Shown here: piece by piece, positions 55,642-64,000 of the stretch
Position numbering within the stretch: the first letter of the stretch is position 1
Layout: each line of letters begins with the position of its first letter
NCBI GenBank assembly: GCA_022825005.1
Contig: JAJDYU010000057.1
Span: forward strand, 62,001 to 126,000
From: Acidimicrobiia bacterium
GTDB taxonomy: Bacteria; Actinomycetota; Acidimicrobiia; Acidimicrobiales; Bin134
DNA length: 64,000 bases
Direction: 5' to 3'
The notes under the pieces: generated by a model
Told to the model about the DNA's origin: nothing
Database searches by the model: none
What the model saw: only the letters and a program-made list of their open reading frames with translations
Translations under genes and position numbers: made by a program

Positions 55642-55880
55642 CCAGAGGAATCGAGGTGGTTGATGAGGTCTTGAGGTGTCAAGAGCTCGGCGAACTCCTC
55701 AGCGGAGATGTCCGTGCCGAATTCCTGGTTGACCGATTGCCAAAAAGCCACGATGTCGGAAGAAGCGACACCTGCATCGGCAACGTTGCGAGACAGGTCC
55801 AAGGGCTGACCCGCTTCTCGTCCATCAATCTCCAAAGTCTGATCGACGATGGCCCTAATCCGCTCTTCAGTGGAAGACAT
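55638..55880 (-). CDS. Stand-alone acyl carrier protein (polyketide operon)
   Basis: 80 residues, four-helix ACP pattern (MSSTEERIRAIVDQTLEI; FGTDISAEEFAELLTPQDLINHL). The phosphopantetheine site normally reads DSL after a Gly; here it is GVASSDIV, so a Ser is kept but Asp and Leu are replaced by Ala and Ser. AGGAG lies 7 nt before ATG. It follows the PKS by 87 bp and is coupled to the PPTase gene. It could serve as the partner of the terminal KS of the PKS, or as a load/transfer carrier. Confidence 0.85.
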   Translation of the reverse strand: MSSTEERIRAIVDQTLEIDGREAGQPLDLSRNVADAGVASSDIVAFWQSVNQEFGTDISAEEFAELLTPQDLINHLDSSG

Positions 55881-55967
55881 TCACCTGCTCCTTTGCAACC
55901 GATTGAAAGCGGGGAAAGTGTATCAAGAGGCGGGTAATTGTCAATCGACCTGAGCGCCCCTGGGCTC

Positions 55968-56300
55968 TCATCTCGCTTCTACCCAGTAGCGCTGTCGCTG
56001 GAACGGGTAGTCGGGCAGTGAGATCCGACGGCGCGCCTCGCCCTGGAACAAGCCCTCAAATTGAATCACCTGGCCATCGGCATATTCCGCGGCAACGGCC
56101 TCAAGCGGATCATCGCCGTTCGCAGGCACCGCCGCACCGCTTTGAGCTTGTTGCTCGTCGCTCTCGAGGAGCGCGCTGAGTTGCTGGCGGAGGGACTCCG
56201 CATCGCTGAACACCACCCCAGCCCGGTGTGAGAAGTGGCTTCGCCCGATGCTGGCCGTCCAGGCCATGTCGGAGAGCAGCGGATCGGTAGCGGCACCGGC
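55968..56300 (-). other. Collapsed AT region at the C-terminus of the PKS
   Basis: The KS-AT linker (LLSDMAWTASIGRSHFSHRA) resembles the one at 63,900-64,000. The final LFQGEARRRISLPDYPFQRQ matches the post-AT linker near 62,750-62,830. About 330 residues of AT that separate these two blocks in the first module are missing here and replaced by about 15 residues (AQSGAAVPANGDD). Frame is kept. Confidence 0.85.
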
Positions 56301-59300
56301 GTCCGCAAGCTCCTCGGCGTGCTCGTCGAGCCAGGAGAGATACCGCTGGGCCAGATCTCTCAACGCCTCCGGAGTCTTGGCCGACAACGGCAGCAGCCGT
56401 CTCTCGGGCGGCTCTGCCCCCTCACCGAACGGCGATTCCTCGGCGGCCACGGCTTGCGGTGGCCCCACCGGCTGCCACGGCGGGCTGAATCCATCGGGGT
56501 CGTCAGCGGTGGTTTGGTACCCCTCCACCACGACGTGGGAGTTGGCCCCCGAGATACCGAACGAGTTGACCGCGGCCAAAGCCTGGCGACCTGGATCTCC
56601 GGGCCATTCGATCGCCTCGGTGGCGACCCTCAGCGGCATCTTCTCCCATGCGATCTCGGGACTCGGCTCGCTGAAGTTCAGGTGCCTCGGAACCGTCCTA
56701 TGTCTCATCCCCAGCACCACCTTGATCAGGCCGGCCATCCCCGCGGCGCCTTCGAGGTGCCCGATGTTGGTTTTCACCGAGCCGATCCATACTGGGCGGT
56801 CTTCCTCGCGCCCTGGGCCGTAAACCGAGGCGATCGCGCTCGCCTCCACTGAATCGCCTACTTCCGTGCCCACGCCGTGGGCCTCCACATAGTCAACCTC
56901 ATCAGCGGCGACGCCAGCCCGGGCCAGTGCTTCGACCATGACCCGCTCCTGGGCCCGCCCACTGGGAACGGTGACGGCCAGGCCGGCCCCGGTCTGATTC
57001 ACTGCCGACCCCCGGACGACGCCCCAAATCCGGTCTCCGTCCGCTTCGGCATCGCTGAGCCGCTTCAGCACCAAAACGCCGCAACCTTCTCCCCGCACAT
57101 AGCCGTCGGCCGACGCGTCAAACGACCTGCACTGCCCTTGCAACGACAAGATGTCCGCCTCGACCAGGGCGTTGGTGACCGCAGTCGACAAGACCACGTT
57201 CGCACCCCCAGCCAGGGCGACGTCTATCTCTCCTCGCCGAAGAGCCTCTACCGCCTGATGCACGGCAACCAGCGACGATGTGCAGGCCAAGTCGAACGGC
57301 ACCGCCGGTCCTTCCAGCCCCAGCGAGAATGCCACTCGCCCGACGGTCAAGCTTCCTGCGGTGTTGAGGTGTCCTCCGGTTCGGCCTCGTTTCTCGATGA
57401 CGCTCCGGTATTCGCTGACACCGATCCCCACATACAAACCGCCGCGGCTTGACTTCAGGCGTTCGGGATCGATAGCCGCATCCTCAACCGCCTGCCAGCT
57501 GGTCTCCAGCAACATCCTCTGGAGCGGGTCGATCGACCATGCCTCCTTGGGCGAAATCCGGAAGAACAGGGGATCAAACCGGTCGAGGCCCTCGATGTAC
57601 GAACCCTTTCGGTAGATGGCATCGGTGGCCGCTGGATCTCCGAGGACTCCCTCCCATGGACCGCCGTCTTGGCGCCCATCGGTCACCGTGTTCTCGCCGG
57701 CCTCCAGAAGGCGCCAATAGGCCGATAGATCCTCAGCACCGGGAAGCCGACAAGCCATGCCCACGATGGCGACCCCCTCTTCATCCAGACGAACGGGCCG
57801 GGGCAGGGCTGGTTGCACGGCCTCTCGGGACTCGACGGCTTCGCCTGCCTGTCCGAACTCCTGGGACAGGTGCTGGGCCAGTCCCGTGATGTTCGGATAG
57901 TCGAATATCGCGGTGTTGGACACGGTGTACTCGCCGGCGAATGCCCGATTCAGCCGATTCCGCAGTTCCACCACCATCAGCGAGTCCATCCCCAGGTCGG
58001 CGAACACGGCCGAATCGTCCGGCAGGTCGGGCAACCGCATCACGGCTTGCAGCTCTCGTTGCAGGTGTGCGATCAGCATCTGGTCGCGCTCCGCGGCAGT
58101 GGCATTCCCGAGGGCGTCCAGCAGATCGACAGACGATTCCTGAGTTTCGCCCGAGGCGTCCGCCGCCAGCAGATCTTCCAAGAACAGCGACCGTGCGTCA
58201 GGGCCTTCGGCAACCGCTTGCCAATCGACCGCCGCCGCCATGGCCATGGTCACGTCCTGGCGAACCAGATGGTCGAACGCCCTCATCCCCTGTTCAGGGG
58301 CAATCCACCCCGTGCCCGCGGCTTCGAGTTGAACGGCGATTCGCTCCCGTTGCTCCTCGGCCTCGCCCAGTCCCGACCACGCCCCCCAGGCGATCGACTG
58401 CCCGGGCAGACCCAGCGACCGGCGATGGGCGGCAAGCTGGTCCAAGAACACATTGGCCGCGGCGTGGTTCGACTGCCCTGAATTGCCCATGACACCGGCG
58501 ATGCTGGAGAACAAGACAAACATGTCGAGGTCGCGGTCTTCGGTGGCCCGATGGAGATGCCAGGCGCCCAGCATCTTCGGCGCCAGCACTTCTTCGAACT
58601 TCTCCCAGGTCTGGTTGGCGAGCACGCCGTCGGACAGCACGCCCACGCTGTGGATCACGCCCCCCAGCGGCGGCAGGTTGGCGTCGATCCGGGCCAGCAT
58701 CTGGTCGAGGGCTGACGGGTCGGTCGCATCAGCCAGCTCGACCTCCACCGTCACTCCCTGTTGGCGGAGCCCATTGATGGTCTCTTCTGCTTCGGGATCG
58801 GGGGGCCGTCGCCCGTTCAACACGATGGCCCCTGCGCCTCGTTCGGCCAGCCAGCCGGCCACCGCGCATCCGATGCCCCCCATGCCCCCGGTCACCAGGT
58901 AGGTCCGGTCGTCTCGCAACCTTCCGGTTTCAATGGGGGAACCGGCGAGGACGAGCTTGCCGATGTGGCGAGCGGCCTGCATGTACTTCATCGCTGTGCC
59001 CGCTTCGGCCAGCGACCATCGGGTGTGTACCAAGGGCGCCAGTTCGCCCGCCGCCACCTGGTCCACCACCCGCTGGAGAGCGTCTCCGGGCACCGCCGGG
59101 GTCTCTTGTTTGAGAGTGTCCAGCTCCAAGATCCAGTAGCCCACGTCGGGCCGGGCTGCGGCCATCTCCTCTTCACTGAGAATGTCCACCCGGGCGAGCT
59201 CCACAAAACGGCCGCCTCGGGCCAAGCACGCCAAGCTGGCGTCGATGAAGCCCGGGCCGGTGAGGCTGTTGAGCACCACGTGGACTCCCTCTCCCCTGGT

Positions 59301-62300
59301 GGCTTCAAGAATCTCCTCACCGAACTTGGTCTGGCGGCTGTCGAACACGTGCTCCACGCCCAGCGACCTCAGAAACGCCTGCTTGGGAGCACTGGTGGTG
59401 GCAAAAACCTCAGCCCCCGCGGCCTGGGCCAACTGGACCGCGGCCAACCCCACGCCCCCTGTTCCGGCGTGGATCAAAACCCGCTCGCCCGCCTTCAGTC
59501 CGGCCAGATCGAATGAGAGCAAGGCCGATGCAAAGACGGTGGGCAATGTGGCCAGCGCCGCGGGCGCAACACCCGAGGGGGCCAGCACCACCAACTCCTC
59601 AGTGGTGACCGCTTCGGAGCCCAGTGTGCCTAACCCCAATCCCACCACTCGGTCGCCCACCGAAACGGTGGACACCTCGGCGCCTACCTCGACCACTCGG
59701 CCGCAGAACTCCTCGCCCAGCAAACCCTCGCCGATGACGCCCAGGGAGCGGAACATGTCCAAGAAGTTGAGCCCGGCGGCTTCCACCGCTACTCGTACGT
59801 CCCGCTCTTCCAACTCCGCTGGCGGGTGAGGCTCTGGCTTGACCCCTTCCAGGTCGCCGCCAGCGTCAGCCGCCAGCATCCAGCTCACTTCTCCCGCGGG
59901 ATCGGGCAGATTCGGGCGACCCGACCCAACCCCGGCCCGAGCCAATCGGGCCGTCTGGCGCAGTCCCATGCGGTAGGCGATCTGGGTCTCCGCGTCGGGA
60001 TAGAGCAGCTCATTGGCCAACTCCGACAGCGGCATCGGACGGTCGGGATCCAAATCGATCATCCTCGGGTTGAGGTGAGGTGCTTCGCGGGCCACCACTT
60101 TCCCGAGTCCCCAGAGGATTGACCCGGCGATGCCCTCGGCGCGCTCGTGCTCCAGCACTTGGGCCCCCCGGGTCACCAGCCAAACCCCGTCTGTCGGGGC
60201 GGCGTCGGCATCACCCATCCCCTGCAACAGGGCCAGCGCGCTCTGGCCAGCCTGAGCAGCATCCTCGCCGAGCTGCTCGGTGGCCACCTGCGACCCCCGG
60301 CTGTCCAGCGACACCAGGTGGACAACGCCGCGGAGTTCGGTATCAGAGGAAAGTCCCTCGAAGATCGACTGCCACGACTCCCGTTGGCTCATCGCCACAG
60401 AAACCCGGTTGATTCCGGGCTCATCCAGCCCGGTCTGGTCACCGCTGGAGGCGCCTTCGCCAACCATCACCACCGTCTGATTTCGCGACGCCAACTCCTG
60501 CGCCAGGGTCTCGGCTGAACCGCCAGAATCCGATGCCAGTATCCACACGCCGGGCTGCTCGCTCACCTCTGCCGGTCCCTGAGCCAAGATAACCCCGCGA
60601 TCGGGCTGTCGGCCGGTGTCAGGCGGGTCCAAGCCCAAGACTTCTGCCGTCGGGAAACCGGAGTCTCCCAGCGCCTGAAGCCACACGTCGGGGCTGGTCA
60701 GGGCGTGATGGGGGCGATAGTGGTCGGCAAACCGCCACCAGCCGTCCAGCGGCCCAAAGGAGAGGTCCAGCCAGCCCAGGCCGCGGAGGGTCTCCAATGC
60801 CACCAGATAGCCCGACGGCGCCAGCAGCCGCCGGCAATTCCCCAGCGTCTCATCCAGGAACTGGGTGGCGTGCAGCACGTTGGACGCGATCACCAGGTCG
60901 TAGCCGTGCTTCTCGAAGCCCTGCTGCACGGGATCGATTTCGATGTCCAGCACCCGGTAGTCGATCGACGCCTCTGCTCCGCCGAAGCGTCTCTCCGCCT
61001 CGGCGAAGAAACCAGCCGATATGTCGGTGTAGGTGTAGTCGAAGCGCTCGGCGGGAAGCTCGGGCAGCACCGACGCAGTTGCCGACCCGGTGCCCGCCCC
61101 CACCTCCAGCACTCGCAGTCTTCTGCTCTCCGGCAAATCGGCCAGCAGGGCCACCACCGCGTCGCCGAGCAAGCGGTTCGAGGCCATGGCCATCGGTGCC
61201 TTGATGTACATGTCGGCGGCGCTCGGCTCGCCGCTGCCGAACAGCAGCGTCAGCGGATCGGCATCGCCAACCAACACGTCGGCCAGGGCCCCGCCGGTTC
61301 GCCGGAACAAACCGATCTCCACGGCGCCGTGGGGGTATTGGCCCTCCATCCAGTCGGCCCGCGCCACCGGATCACTGTCCAGCAATTCGGGCAGGGGGTC
61401 GTCGGCGCCAACCAACACGGTGAACTCATCCCCGGCCTCCTCCAGCACCCCGGCCTTGGCCATCATCTCAAGCATCCGGCGGAACAAACGCCCGTGCTCG
61501 GCGGCGACCCCCAACTGCTCCCTCAGGTCATCGGGCACCACTGTTTCGCCTGCGGTGCGCACCCACCCCAGCCGGTGCAGGGTCAGACGGGCGAATGACC
61601 ACGCCAGCAGTTCGAGATCATCAAGCAACCCGACCCGGCTCTCGGCCTCAACCCCTTCCGCCGCCAGATACTGGGAGAACGACCCTGAGCCCGCGGCAAT
61701 GGCGCTGGGGGCGGGCAGGAAATCCGCCGGCAGGATCCCGGGGGCGAGGGGGCGGTCTCGCCAGACAATCTCATAGAGAAGGTCATCCAAGCTCCCGGCC
61801 GCCGACAACAGCGCGGCCCGGGTGGCCCGCTTCACTGTGTAGCCGTCCAGCCCGCCTAGCACCGCGCCGCGCTGGTCGTAGAACACCAGATCTCCGGTAA
61901 GAACTTCTGGGGTCCCTGCTGTCGGCTCTGCGGCTGTCCTCAAACGAGCATGACAAATGATCTGGTCGGGCAGCGGACCGCTCAGCCACAGCCGCTCCAA
62001 TGCGAAGGGCATGTAGGCCACGCCGTCTTCGGCACCGGCCCCACTGCGGGCCTCGGCCATGACCTGGAAGCAACCGTCCAGAAGCAGCGGATGCGCTTCG
62101 ATGCCGCCTCGGTCTATGGACTCAGGCAGTGACAACTCGCCTAACGCTTCGCCCTCGGTGGACCAAAGCGCCCGAAGGGTGCGGAACGGAGTGCCGAGCT
62201 CTACCCCTGTGCTCAGCCGGGAGCGGTAGAACTCCGCGACATTCTTGGGCTCCAATCCGGCCTTCAGGCCTTCCAAGTCGACGCTACCGGCCGCCTCAGG

Positions 62301-64000
62301 CCGCCCGGCTTCGGTATGGGCCAGGCCCTCGGCGTGCCGCGTCCACCCGTCTTCACCCGGGCCCCGGCTGTAGATCTCGAATCGAGTGGGCACCTTGGGT
62401 TCGGCCTCGTCCAACACAAACTGCACTTGGCGGCTTTCGGACACCGGCCCGTCATCTGAGTCCGACTCAGAAAAGACCATCGGGCTGAGCAGTTGGAGGT
62501 CATCGATCACGAAGCTGCGGCCCCTGGATGGGGATGGCCGGCCATTTCCATTGGCCACCAGCGCGGAAACCGCCATCGTTCCGTACAGCGCGCCCGGCGT
62601 GACCACCTGACCGTAAACCCGGTGCTCATTCAGCCATTGCGGATCGGAGGAGTCCATTTCCGTCTCAAACTGAAGCTCGCCTCGGGGTGATTCGTGGCAA
62701 ACGCCGAGCAGCGGGTGCCCCGCGCTGGATCGACGCTGCTTGGTCGTCTCGACCCAGTGGCGCTGGCGCTGGAAGGGGTAACCCGGAATCGAGATACGGC
62801 GTCGGGCTTCCCCCTCGAATATGCCGTCGAAGGAGATTTCGACTCCGGCCTGGTACAACCCCGCTACCGCGTCGAGGAACCCGCAGCCGTCCACGGGGTC
62901 GGGCGTTCGAGACGAGGGACGCTTCATGCTCGACACCACTACCGGGTCGATGCCGCCAGCCTGGTCCGGCCAAGACAGAACCGTCATGGGGCCGAGTACC
63001 GCCCCCGGGCCGACTTCGAGCACCACGTTTACTCCCATGTTGGCCAAGGTCTCGACACACTTGCGATATTCCACCGGTTGGCGGGCCAGCCGACGCCAAT
63101 ACGTCCCGTCCATCGCTTGGTCGGGATCCAGCACCTGGCCGGTCATGCTGCTTATCAGCGTGATCGTCGGCGGGGACACCGAGGAATCGGAAACCAGCGC
63201 CTCCACCCCGTCCAAAATGGGCTCCACCATGGCGCTGTGGTACCCGGCGCTTTTCTCCAATCGCCGAACCCGCACCTCGTCGGCCTCAAAGCGCCGCAGC
63301 ACCGCCTCGACGTCGTCCACCGGTCCGCTCACCATCACATGAGTCCCGTTGTCGGCGGCAATCGACATCCGCGGGTCGCCCGACGCCGCGCATTGCTCCT
63401 CCACCGCGGCCGCCACGTCAGCTTTCGCGGTGAACACCGCGGCCATCGCACCGGGCTCTGGCAGCTCAGCGGTGAGCTTGCCCCGGCCAATGGCGAACCG
63501 AAGGCCATCCTCCAGGCTGAGCACCCCCGCGGTGTGGGCCGCCGCGATCTCACCCAGGCTGTGCCCGACCACCAAATCGGGCCGCACCCCCAATCTCGTC
63601 CACAATGCGGTCAGCGCACACTCCGTGGCGTAGATGGCGGGTTGCGTCCACGTCGGATCACTCAGATCGCCATCGGCGTCGGGCAAGCCGAACATCACGT
63701 CCAGAAGCGAGGTGCCGCACTCATCGCGGAAGACCTCCTCACAGCGATCCAGCACCATTCGCACTACCGGCTCGCTCTGGTAGAGCGACTTCCCCATTCC
63801 AACCCACTGGCTGCCCAGTCCGGTGAAAGCGAAGGCCACCTTCAAGTCGGTACGCGAACCCTGTGCCTCATCTTCGGCGCCCACCAGCGCATTGAGCTTC
63901 TCTCGCAACGACTCAGCGTCTTTGAACGCCACCCCGGCCCGATGGGAGTAATGGCTGCGACCCACCCCGGCGGTCCAAGCCATGTCGGCGAGGAGCTCTT
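55968..64000 (-). CDS. Modular type I polyketide synthase subunit (5' end beyond window)
   Basis: At least 2,676 residues; reading is open to the window end, where the visible part begins in a KS-AT linker (ELLADMAWTAGVGRSHYSHR), so a KS lies upstream. Domains by position, right to left: AT (63840-62860; GHSLGE at about 63560); DH (62720-61850; NEHRVYGQVVTPG and LLDGCFQVM); C-methyltransferase (about 61200-60700; VLEVGAGTGSATA); ER (59830-58930; HAGTGGVGLAAVQLA); KR (58920-58330; VTGGMGGIG); ACP (58090-57860; GMDSLMVVEL); KS (57780-56520; Cys codon 57282-57284, EAHGVGT, KTNIGHLEGAAG). After this KS come a KS-AT linker (56290-56150) and a post-AT linker ending YPFQRQRYWVEAR, with no AT between. 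The KR catalytic Tyr position is His (GQSNHAAAN, codon 58464-58466). The order AT-DH-MT-ER-KR-ACP is that of a fully reducing, C-methylating module. Product unknown. Confidence 0.94.
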   Translation of the reverse strand, partial: ELLADMAWTAGVGRSHYSHRAGVAFKDAESLREKLNALVGAEDEAQGSRTDLKVAFAFTGLGSQWVGMGKSLYQSEPVVRMVLDRCEEVFRDECGTSLLDVMFGLPDADGDLSDPTWTQPAIYATECALTALWTRLGVRPDLVVGHSLGEIAAAHTAGVLSLEDGLRFAIGRGKLTAELPEPGAMAAVFTAKADVAAAVEEQCAASGDPRMSIAADNGTHVMVSGPVDDVEAVLRRFEADEVRVRRLEKSAGYHSAMVEPILDGVEALVSDSSVSPPTITLISSMTGQVLDPDQAMDGTYWRRLARQPVEYRKCVETLANMGVNVVLEVGPGAVLGPMTVLSWPDQAGGIDPVVVSSMKRPSSRTPDPVDGCGFLDAVAGLYQAGVEISFDGIFEGEARRRISIPGYPFQRQRHWVETTKQRRSSAGHPLLGVCHESPRGELQFETEMDSSDPQWLNEHRVYGQVVTPGALYGTMAVSALVANGNGRPSPSRGRSFVIDDLQLLSPMVFSESDSDDGPVSESRQVQFVLDEAEPKVPTRFEIYSRGPGEDGWTRHAEGLAHTEAGRPEAAGSVDLEGLKAGLEPKNVAEFYRSRLSTGVELGTPFRTLRALWSTEGEALGELSLPESIDRGGIEAHPLLLDGCFQVMAEARSGAGAEDGVAYMPFALERLWLSGPLPDQIICHARLRTAAEPTAGTPEVLTGDLVFYDQRGAVLGGLDGYTVKRATRAALLSAAGSLDDLLYEIVWRDRPLAPGILPADFLPAPSAIAAGSGSFSQYLAAEGVEAESRVGLLDDLELLAWSFARLTLHRLGWVRTAGETVVPDDLREQLGVAAEHGRLFRRMLEMMAKAGVLEEAGDEFTVLVGADDPLPELLDSDPVARADWMEGQYPHGAVEIGLFRRTGGALADVLVGDADPLTLLFGSGEPSAADMYIKAPMAMASNRLLGDAVVALLADLPESRRLRVLEVGAGTGSATASVLPELPAERFDYTYTDISAGFFAEAERRFGGAEASIDYRVLDIEIDPVQQGFEKHGYDLVIASNVLHATQFLDETLGNCRRLLAPSGYLVALETLRGLGWLDLSFGPLDGWWRFADHYRPHHALTSPDVWLQALGDSGFPTAEVLGLDPPDTGRQPDRGVILAQGPAEVSEQPGVWILASDSGGSAETLAQELASRNQTVVMVGEGASSGDQTGLDEPGINRVSVAMSQRESWQSIFEGLSSDTELRGVVHLVSLDSRGSQVATEQLGEDAAQAGQSALALLQGMGDADAAPTDGVWLVTRGAQVLEHERAEGIAGSILWGLGKVVAREAPHLNPRMIDLDPDRPMPLSELANELLYPDAETQIAYRMGLRQTARLARAGVGSGRPNLPDPAGEVSWMLAADAGGDLEGVKPEPHPPAELEERDVRVAVEAAGLNFLDMFRSLGVIGEGLLGEEFCGRVVEVGAEVSTVSVGDRVVGLGLGTLGSEAVTTEELVVLAPSGVAPAALATLPTVFASALLSFDLAGLKAGERVLIHAGTGGVGLAAVQLAQAAGAEVFATTSAPKQAFLRSLGVEHVFDSRQTKFGEEILEATRGEGVHVVLNSLTGPGFIDASLACLARGGRFVELARVDILSEEEMAAARPDVGYWILELDTLKQETPAVPGDALQRVVDQVAAGELAPLVHTRWSLAEAGTAMKYMQAARHIGKLVLAGSPIETGRLRDDRTYLVTGGMGGIGCAVAGWLAERGAGAIVLNGRRPPDPEAEETINGLRQQGVTVEVELADATDPSALDQMLARIDANLPPLGGVIHSVGVLSDGVLANQTWEKFEEVLAPKMLGAWHLHRATEDRDLDMFVLFSSIAGVMGNSGQSNHAAANVFLDQLAAHRRSLGLPGQSIAWGAWSGLGEAEEQRERIAVQLEAAGTGWIAPEQGMRAFDHLVRQDVTMAMAAAVDWQAVAEGPDARSLFLEDLLAADASGETQESSVDLLDALGNATAAERDQMLIAHLQRELQAVMRLPDLPDDSAVFADLGMDSLMVVELRNRLNRAFAGEYTVSNTAIFDYPNITGLAQHLSQEFGQAGEAVESREAVQPALPRPVRLDEEGVAIVGMACRLPGAEDLSAYWRLLEAGENTVTDGRQDGGPWEGVLGDPAATDAIYRKGSYIEGLDRFDPLFFRISPKEAWSIDPLQRMLLETSWQAVEDAAIDPERLKSSRGGLYVGIGVSEYRSVIEKRGRTGGHLNTAGSLTVGRVAFSLGLEGPAVPFDLACTSSLVAVHQAVEALRRGEIDVALAGGANVVLSTAVTNALVEADILSLQGQCRSFDASADGYVRGEGCGVLVLKRLSDAEADGDRIWGVVRGSAVNQTGAGLAVTVPSGRAQERVMVEALARAGVAADEVDYVEAHGVGTEVGDSVEASAIASVYGPGREEDRPVWIGSVKTNIGHLEGAAGMAGLIKVVLGMRHRTVPRHLNFSEPSPEIAWEKMPLRVATEAIEWPGDPGRQALAAVNSFGISGANSHVVVEGYQTTADDPDGFSPPWQPVGPPQAVAAEESPFGEGAEPPERRLLPLSAKTPEALRDLAQRYLSWLDEHAEELADAGAATDPLLSDMAWTASIGRSHFSHRAGVVFSDAESLRQQLSALLESDEQQAQSGAAVPANGDDPLEAVAAEYADGQVIQFEGLFQGEARRRISLPDYPFQRQRYWVEAR

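Noticed and set aside
57270-57295. KS active-site context DLACTSS instead of DTACSSS as a sign of an inactive KS
   Set aside because: The nucleophile Cys and both catalytic His residues are present; the flanking changes do not by themselves imply loss of activity.

Overview
The window is gene-dense, high-GC DNA with no non-coding stretch longer than about 230 bp. It holds a complete tRNA-Thr and about 55 protein genes, two of them cut by the window ends. Several traits point to an Actinomycetota genome: the clpC / lysS / coaX / nadC / panC / folK / folB / folP / folE neighbourhood, a ChdC-type heme synthase, GpgS, PAC2, DUF3263 and LytR_C proteins, GTG/TTG starts, and -10 boxes placed 6-9 nt before start codons as in leaderless mRNAs. 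A member of the Acidimicrobiia is my best guess. That class assignment is inference from gene content, not a search result.

Layout. 1-1.3 kb: end of an oligopeptide ABC ATPase pair. 1.3-8.4 kb: GNAT, PAC2, Nudix, glnD and amt (nitrogen control without a neighbouring glnK), a small unknown gene and larE. 8.5-12.4 kb: a livHMGF-type branched-chain amino-acid/amide ABC transporter on the plus strand, with an extra exported N-terminal domain on LivH. 12.4-18.5 kb, minus strand: a bank of related substrate-binding lipoproteins, one a double-domain protein, with the heme enzyme ChdC between two of them, then a DUF1330 gene. 18.6-23.6 kb: DUF35-thiolase fusion, fdhD, nitrobindin-like protein, groEL behind a CIRCE operator, and a MoaD/ThiS-like carrier. 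23.7-26.6 kb: GpgS, glycerate kinase, LytR_C and DUF3263 proteins. 26.7-31.7 kb: tRNA-Thr, YbdK, the ispD-ispF-rlmB operon, a dienelactone-hydrolase-like protein and hemB. 31.7-43.8 kb: a lipoprotein fused to a dead HAD domain, clpC, a polyprenyl diphosphate synthase and the cofactor operon folE-folP-(degenerate phosphatase)-folB-folK-panC-nadC-coaX-lysS. 43.8-49.8 kb: a double-domain CaiB/BaiF CoA-transferase and a giant indolepyruvate:ferredoxin oxidoreductase. 49.9-53.9 kb: an oppA-oppB-oppC operon with a strong hairpin after oppA. 54.0-64.0 kb: a polyketide locus (type I PKS, stand-alone ACP, Sfp-type PPTase, alpha/beta hydrolase) that runs off the right end.

The most unusual part is the polyketide locus. 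The large PKS subunit carries AT-DH-MT-ER-KR-ACP and then a final KS. In that last module the AT domain is absent: the KS-AT linker runs almost directly into the post-AT linker, and the protein stops there. A discrete ACP with a non-canonical carrier-serine motif, a PPTase and a hydrolase follow in a tight operon. They could form a split terminal module that ends chain growth in trans. Other features worth a second look are the double substrate-binding lipoprotein and its paralogue bank, two proteins with dead catalytic domains, and two tandem duplications of promoter/start regions.
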